Origin: an uncultured bacterium
Lineage (GTDB): Bacteria; Chloroflexota; Anaerolineae; JACIWP01
Assembly (NCBI GenBank): GCA_903872005.1
Contig: CAIQJD010000785.1
Location: 1-6,986, forward strand
Length of the DNA: 6,986 nt
Reading direction: 5' to 3'
Shown here: positions 4,839-6,986 of the stretch, one piece after another
Position numbering within the stretch: the stretch's first letter is position 1
Layout: every line of letters begins with the position of its first letter
Program-made: the position numbers and the translations under genes
Notes under the pieces: model-generated
The model's input: the letters and a program-made list of their open reading frames with translations, nothing else
The model's database searches: none
What the model was told of the DNA's origin: nothing

Positions 4839-6428
4839 ATGTACGACATCCTGATCCGCGATGGCAAGATCGTGGACGGCGCCGGCGCTCCCTGGTTCCG
4901 CGCCGATCTCGCCATCGCCGGCGACAAGATCGTCGCCCTGGGCGACCTGCGCGACCGCGAAGCCGCCGTCACCCTCGACGCCGCCGGCAAGATCGTCTGC
5001 CCCGGCTTCATAGACGCCCACAGCCACAGCGACCTGAGCATCCAGGCCAACCCGACCGCCCTCAGCAGCCTCTATCAGGGCGTCGTCACCGAGATCGTCG
5101 GCAACTGCGGCCTGAGCGTCGCGCCGGTCTCCGAGATCAGCCGGCCGATCCTGCGCCGCCAGCTCCGCACGCCAGAGCCAGACCCGACGCTGGACTGGAC
5201 AACCTTCGCCGATTACCTGGGCCGGCTGGCCGGCCAGATCGCCATCAATATCGGCGCGCAGGTGGGGCACGGCAGCGTGCGGCGCGCCGTGTTGGGCCAT
5301 CGCGCCCAGCCGCCGACGGAAGACGACCTGCGCGCCCTGGAGCGCCTGACCGCCGAAAGCCTGGACGCCGGCGCGCTGGGCCTCTCCTTCGGCCTGGAAT
5401 ACGCGCCCGGCTCCGACGCCGGGCCAGAAGAGCTGCGCCGGCTGTGCGCCGTGGCGGCAAGCCGGCGCAAGCTGACGAGCTGGCACGTGCGGAACCGCGA
5501 CCGGCGCTTCGAGGCAGCCATCGCCGAGGCCATTGACGTCACCCATGCCGCCGGCGCGGCCCTGCAACTGGCCCATCTGAGCGCCAAGCCGGGCAGCTCG
5601 CCGCGCGCCTGGAATCGCGTGATGGAGCAAGTCCATCTGGCCCGCGCCGCCGGCGACGACATCCAATGCGACATGATCCCCTTCGTGGCCGGGCCGGGCC
5701 TCCTCAGCGCCATCCTGCCCGAATGGGCCTGGCGCGGCGGCCCTGCCGAAATCCAGGCCCGGCTGCGCGACCCGGCGACCCGCCGGCGTCTGGCCGAAGA
5801 CTCGGATCGCTACTGGCTGATGTTCCATGACCGCCAGTGGGATCGGGTCGTCCTGGCAACCAGCCGGGCGCATCCCGAATGGGTCGGCCTCAGCTTCCGG
5901 GAGATTGGTGAGCGCGCCGGCGCAGACCCCTTCGAGGCCGTCTTCGACATCCTGGCCGACGAAGGCGAGGGCATGGAGGGCATCTGGATCACCGGCTTCC
6001 TCTTCTCAGAAGGCGACGTCATCGAATGGATGCGCGACCCGCTCTTCTCCATCGCCTCCGATGGCTTCACGGCCCGGGCCGATGCCGCCTGGGCGCCGGT
6101 CGCCAATCACCCGAACTCCTTCGGCTGGACGCCCCTGGTCATCCAGAAGTATGTTGGAGAATACCGCGCCATGCGCCTGGAAGAAGCCATCCACAAGATG
6201 ACCGGCATGCCGGCGGCGCGGTTCGGCCTGCCCGATCGGGGCATCTTGCGGCCGGGCTTGCAGGCCGATGTCCTGGTCTTCGACGCGGCGCGTTTCAAGA
6301 CCCGCGCCGCCTACGCCCAACCGCATCACTATGCCGAAGGGATGGAACAGGTCATCATCAACGGCCAATGGGCGCTGCGCGACGGCCGGCCGACCGGGGC
6401 GCGGGCCGGCCGGCTGCTGACACGCTGA
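4839..6428 (+). CDS. N-acyl-D-amino-acid deacylase family amidohydrolase
   Basis: This 529-residue protein of the amidohydrolase superfamily (D-aminoacylase group) would hydrolyse an N-acyl amino acid to a free amino acid and a carboxylate in the cytoplasm. It starts with the small beta-domain strand YDILIRDGKIVDGAG and reaches GFIDAHSHSD (55-65, metal ligands H61 and H63). It then has GNCGLS with C90, the cysteine ligand typical of this group. Further candidate ligands are H216 (SWHVRN), H246 (LAHLSAK) and D408 (ASDG). The C-terminal part returns to the beta domain with G-L-Q-A-D-V-L-V-F (473-481), and V-I-I-N-G-Q follows at 505-510. Length is close to the usual size of about 480-530. AGGAGG at 4828-4833 supports the start. 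The gene is 60 bases after the ceramidase-like gene and 26 bases before an aminotransferase gene, so probably the same operon. Chirality and substrate cannot be set from sequence; related enzymes include dihydropyrimidinase-like hydrolases. Confidence 0.87.
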   Translation: MYDILIRDGKIVDGAGAPWFRADLAIAGDKIVALGDLRDREAAVTLDAAGKIVCPGFIDAHSHSDLSIQANPTALSSLYQGVVTEIVGNCGLSVAPVSEISRPILRRQLRTPEPDPTLDWTTFADYLGRLAGQIAINIGAQVGHGSVRRAVLGHRAQPPTEDDLRALERLTAESLDAGALGLSFGLEYAPGSDAGPEELRRLCAVAASRRKLTSWHVRNRDRRFEAAIAEAIDVTHAAGAALQLAHLSAKPGSSPRAWNRVMEQVHLARAAGDDIQCDMIPFVAGPGLLSAILPEWAWRGGPAEIQARLRDPATRRRLAEDSDRYWLMFHDRQWDRVVLATSRAHPEWVGLSFREIGERAGADPFEAVFDILADEGEGMEGIWITGFLFSEGDVIEWMRDPLFSIASDGFTARADAAWAPVANHPNSFGWTPLVIQKYVGEYRAMRLEEAIHKMTGMPAARFGLPDRGILRPGLQADVLVFDAARFKTRAAYAQPHHYAEGMEQVIINGQWALRDGRPTGARAGRLLTR

Positions 6429-6442
6429 TCTCTGAACCTGAC

Positions 6443-6448
6443 AAGGAG
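6443..6448 (+). promoter_or_regulatory. Ribosome binding site of the aminotransferase gene
   Basis: AAGGAG lies 6 bases before the ATG at 6455, fixing the start of a frame that has no stop inside the window. It sits in the 26-base gap after the deacylase stop, which fits translation from a shared mRNA. Confidence 0.85.
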
Positions 6449-6454
6449 TAGACC

Positions 6455-6986
6455 ATGATCAATCCAGAGTCAAAGGGCCGCGTCGACGCGCTGCACGCGC
6501 ACCCCCAGGCCGTGCATCGTAGCTGGGATCGCGACTATCAGGTCATTGACCACACCGACGGCATCTACCTGTACACGAAGGACGGCCGGCGCTTCATGGA
6601 CGGCACTGGCGGTTCGGCCGTGGTGGTCAACATCGGCCACAACGTGCAGGAAGTCAACAACGCTATGCTGGCCCAGGCGCGCAAGTTCAACTTCTACCCG
6701 GCGCACGCCTTCTCCAACGAGCAATACCAGCGCCTGGCCGAGCGCGTCGTCAGCCTCGCGCCGGCCGGCCTCAAGGACAACGCCAAGATTTGGGTCACGG
6801 ACAGCGGCACCGGCGCCACCGAAGACGCCTTGCGCCTGACCCGCCAGCACTTCGTCGAGCGCGGGCTCCCTGGCAAGTACATCGTCATCGGGCGCTGGCA
6901 AGCCTTCCACGGCAACAGCATCGCCGTCGCCGGCATCTCTGGCCTCACCCTACGCCGCTCCGTCTTCGCGCCCATGTTCGTGCCGA
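6455..6986 (+). CDS. Class III PLP-dependent aminotransferase (partial, C-terminus outside window)
   Basis: 177 codons are visible before the right edge; full-length members have about 420-460. The N-terminal layout matches class III (omega/acetylornithine-type) aminotransferases. It has an early strand DGIYLYTKDGRRFMDGTGGSAVVV (35-58), NIGHNVQEVNNA (59-70) and the pocket residues NFYPAHAFSNEQ (79-90). The phosphate-binding turn region is TDSGTGATEDALRLTRQHF (115-133), in the place where many relatives have SGSEANEAALKLAR. FHGNS (151-155) holds the position of the usual YHG ring-stacking motif. The PLP lysine would lie downstream, outside the window. The enzyme transfers an amino group between an amine or amino acid and a keto acid; the substrate is unknown. 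It follows the deacylase by 26 bases, which suggests it processes the freed amino compound. It could be a GABA, beta-alanine or glutamate-semialdehyde-type relative. Confidence 0.88.
   Translation, partial: MINPESKGRVDALHAHPQAVHRSWDRDYQVIDHTDGIYLYTKDGRRFMDGTGGSAVVVNIGHNVQEVNNAMLAQARKFNFYPAHAFSNEQYQRLAERVVSLAPAGLKDNAKIWVTDSGTGATEDALRLTRQHFVERGLPGKYIVIGRWQAFHGNSIAVAGISGLTLRRSVFAPMFVP

Noticed and set aside
4818..5873. 351-codon minus-strand open frame opposite the deacylase
   Set aside because: Shadow of the amidohydrolase gene; no recognisable domain and no supporting ribosome site.
1..6986. CRISPR arrays, tRNA or rRNA genes, insertion sequences
   Set aside because: No regularly spaced short repeats, tRNA cloverleaf, rRNA-like segments or transposase frames were seen. 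The only periodic repeats are the PA14 coding units.

Overview
The window is GC-rich DNA with long, ungapped coding regions and consensus sigma-70-type promoters. The mix of genes is a T-box-controlled TrpB2-type tryptophan synthase, a secreted PA14-repeat protein with a Pro/Thr linker, and a hydrolase/aminotransferase cluster. This suggests a bacterium of the Chloroflexota (Anaerolineae-like), but that is an inference from gene content and style and cannot be proved from the sequence.

Layout. Positions 1-1112 (minus strand) hold the first 370 codons of a secreted protein built from tandem PA14 domains; it runs off the left edge. Positions 1113-1331 form the divergent intergenic region. A TTGACA-17-TATAAA promoter (1332-1360) then starts a leader of about 440 nt that is a T-box riboswitch with a UGG (Trp) specifier. 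The leader contains the expected antiterminator/terminator at 1687-1746. It also contains a second, more divergent antiterminator/terminator-like module at 1590-1641, and an 11-bp direct repeat precedes each module. The riboswitch controls a stand-alone trpB2 (1810-3183), which ends at a 15-bp-stem terminator (3234-3270).

A second, fully consensus promoter (TTGACA-17-TATAAT, 3332-3360) with a dyad over its -35 box starts an apparent operon. Its genes are a short cytoplasmic protein of the neutral/alkaline ceramidase fold (3402-4778), an N-acyl-D-amino-acid deacylase-type amidohydrolase (4839-6428), and a class III PLP aminotransferase truncated by the right edge (from 6455). A perfect 16-bp inverted repeat, whose arms are themselves near-palindromes, sits between the first two genes.

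How the parts work together. trpB2 has no trpA beside it and would be induced when uncharged tRNA-Trp accumulates, which fits making tryptophan from free indole and serine. The downstream operon looks catabolic: two hydrolases likely to cleave amide or acyl bonds, followed by a transaminase that could take the released amine or amino acid. The actual substrate cannot be read from the sequence. The most notable signal is the apparently duplicated decision module of the Trp T-box.
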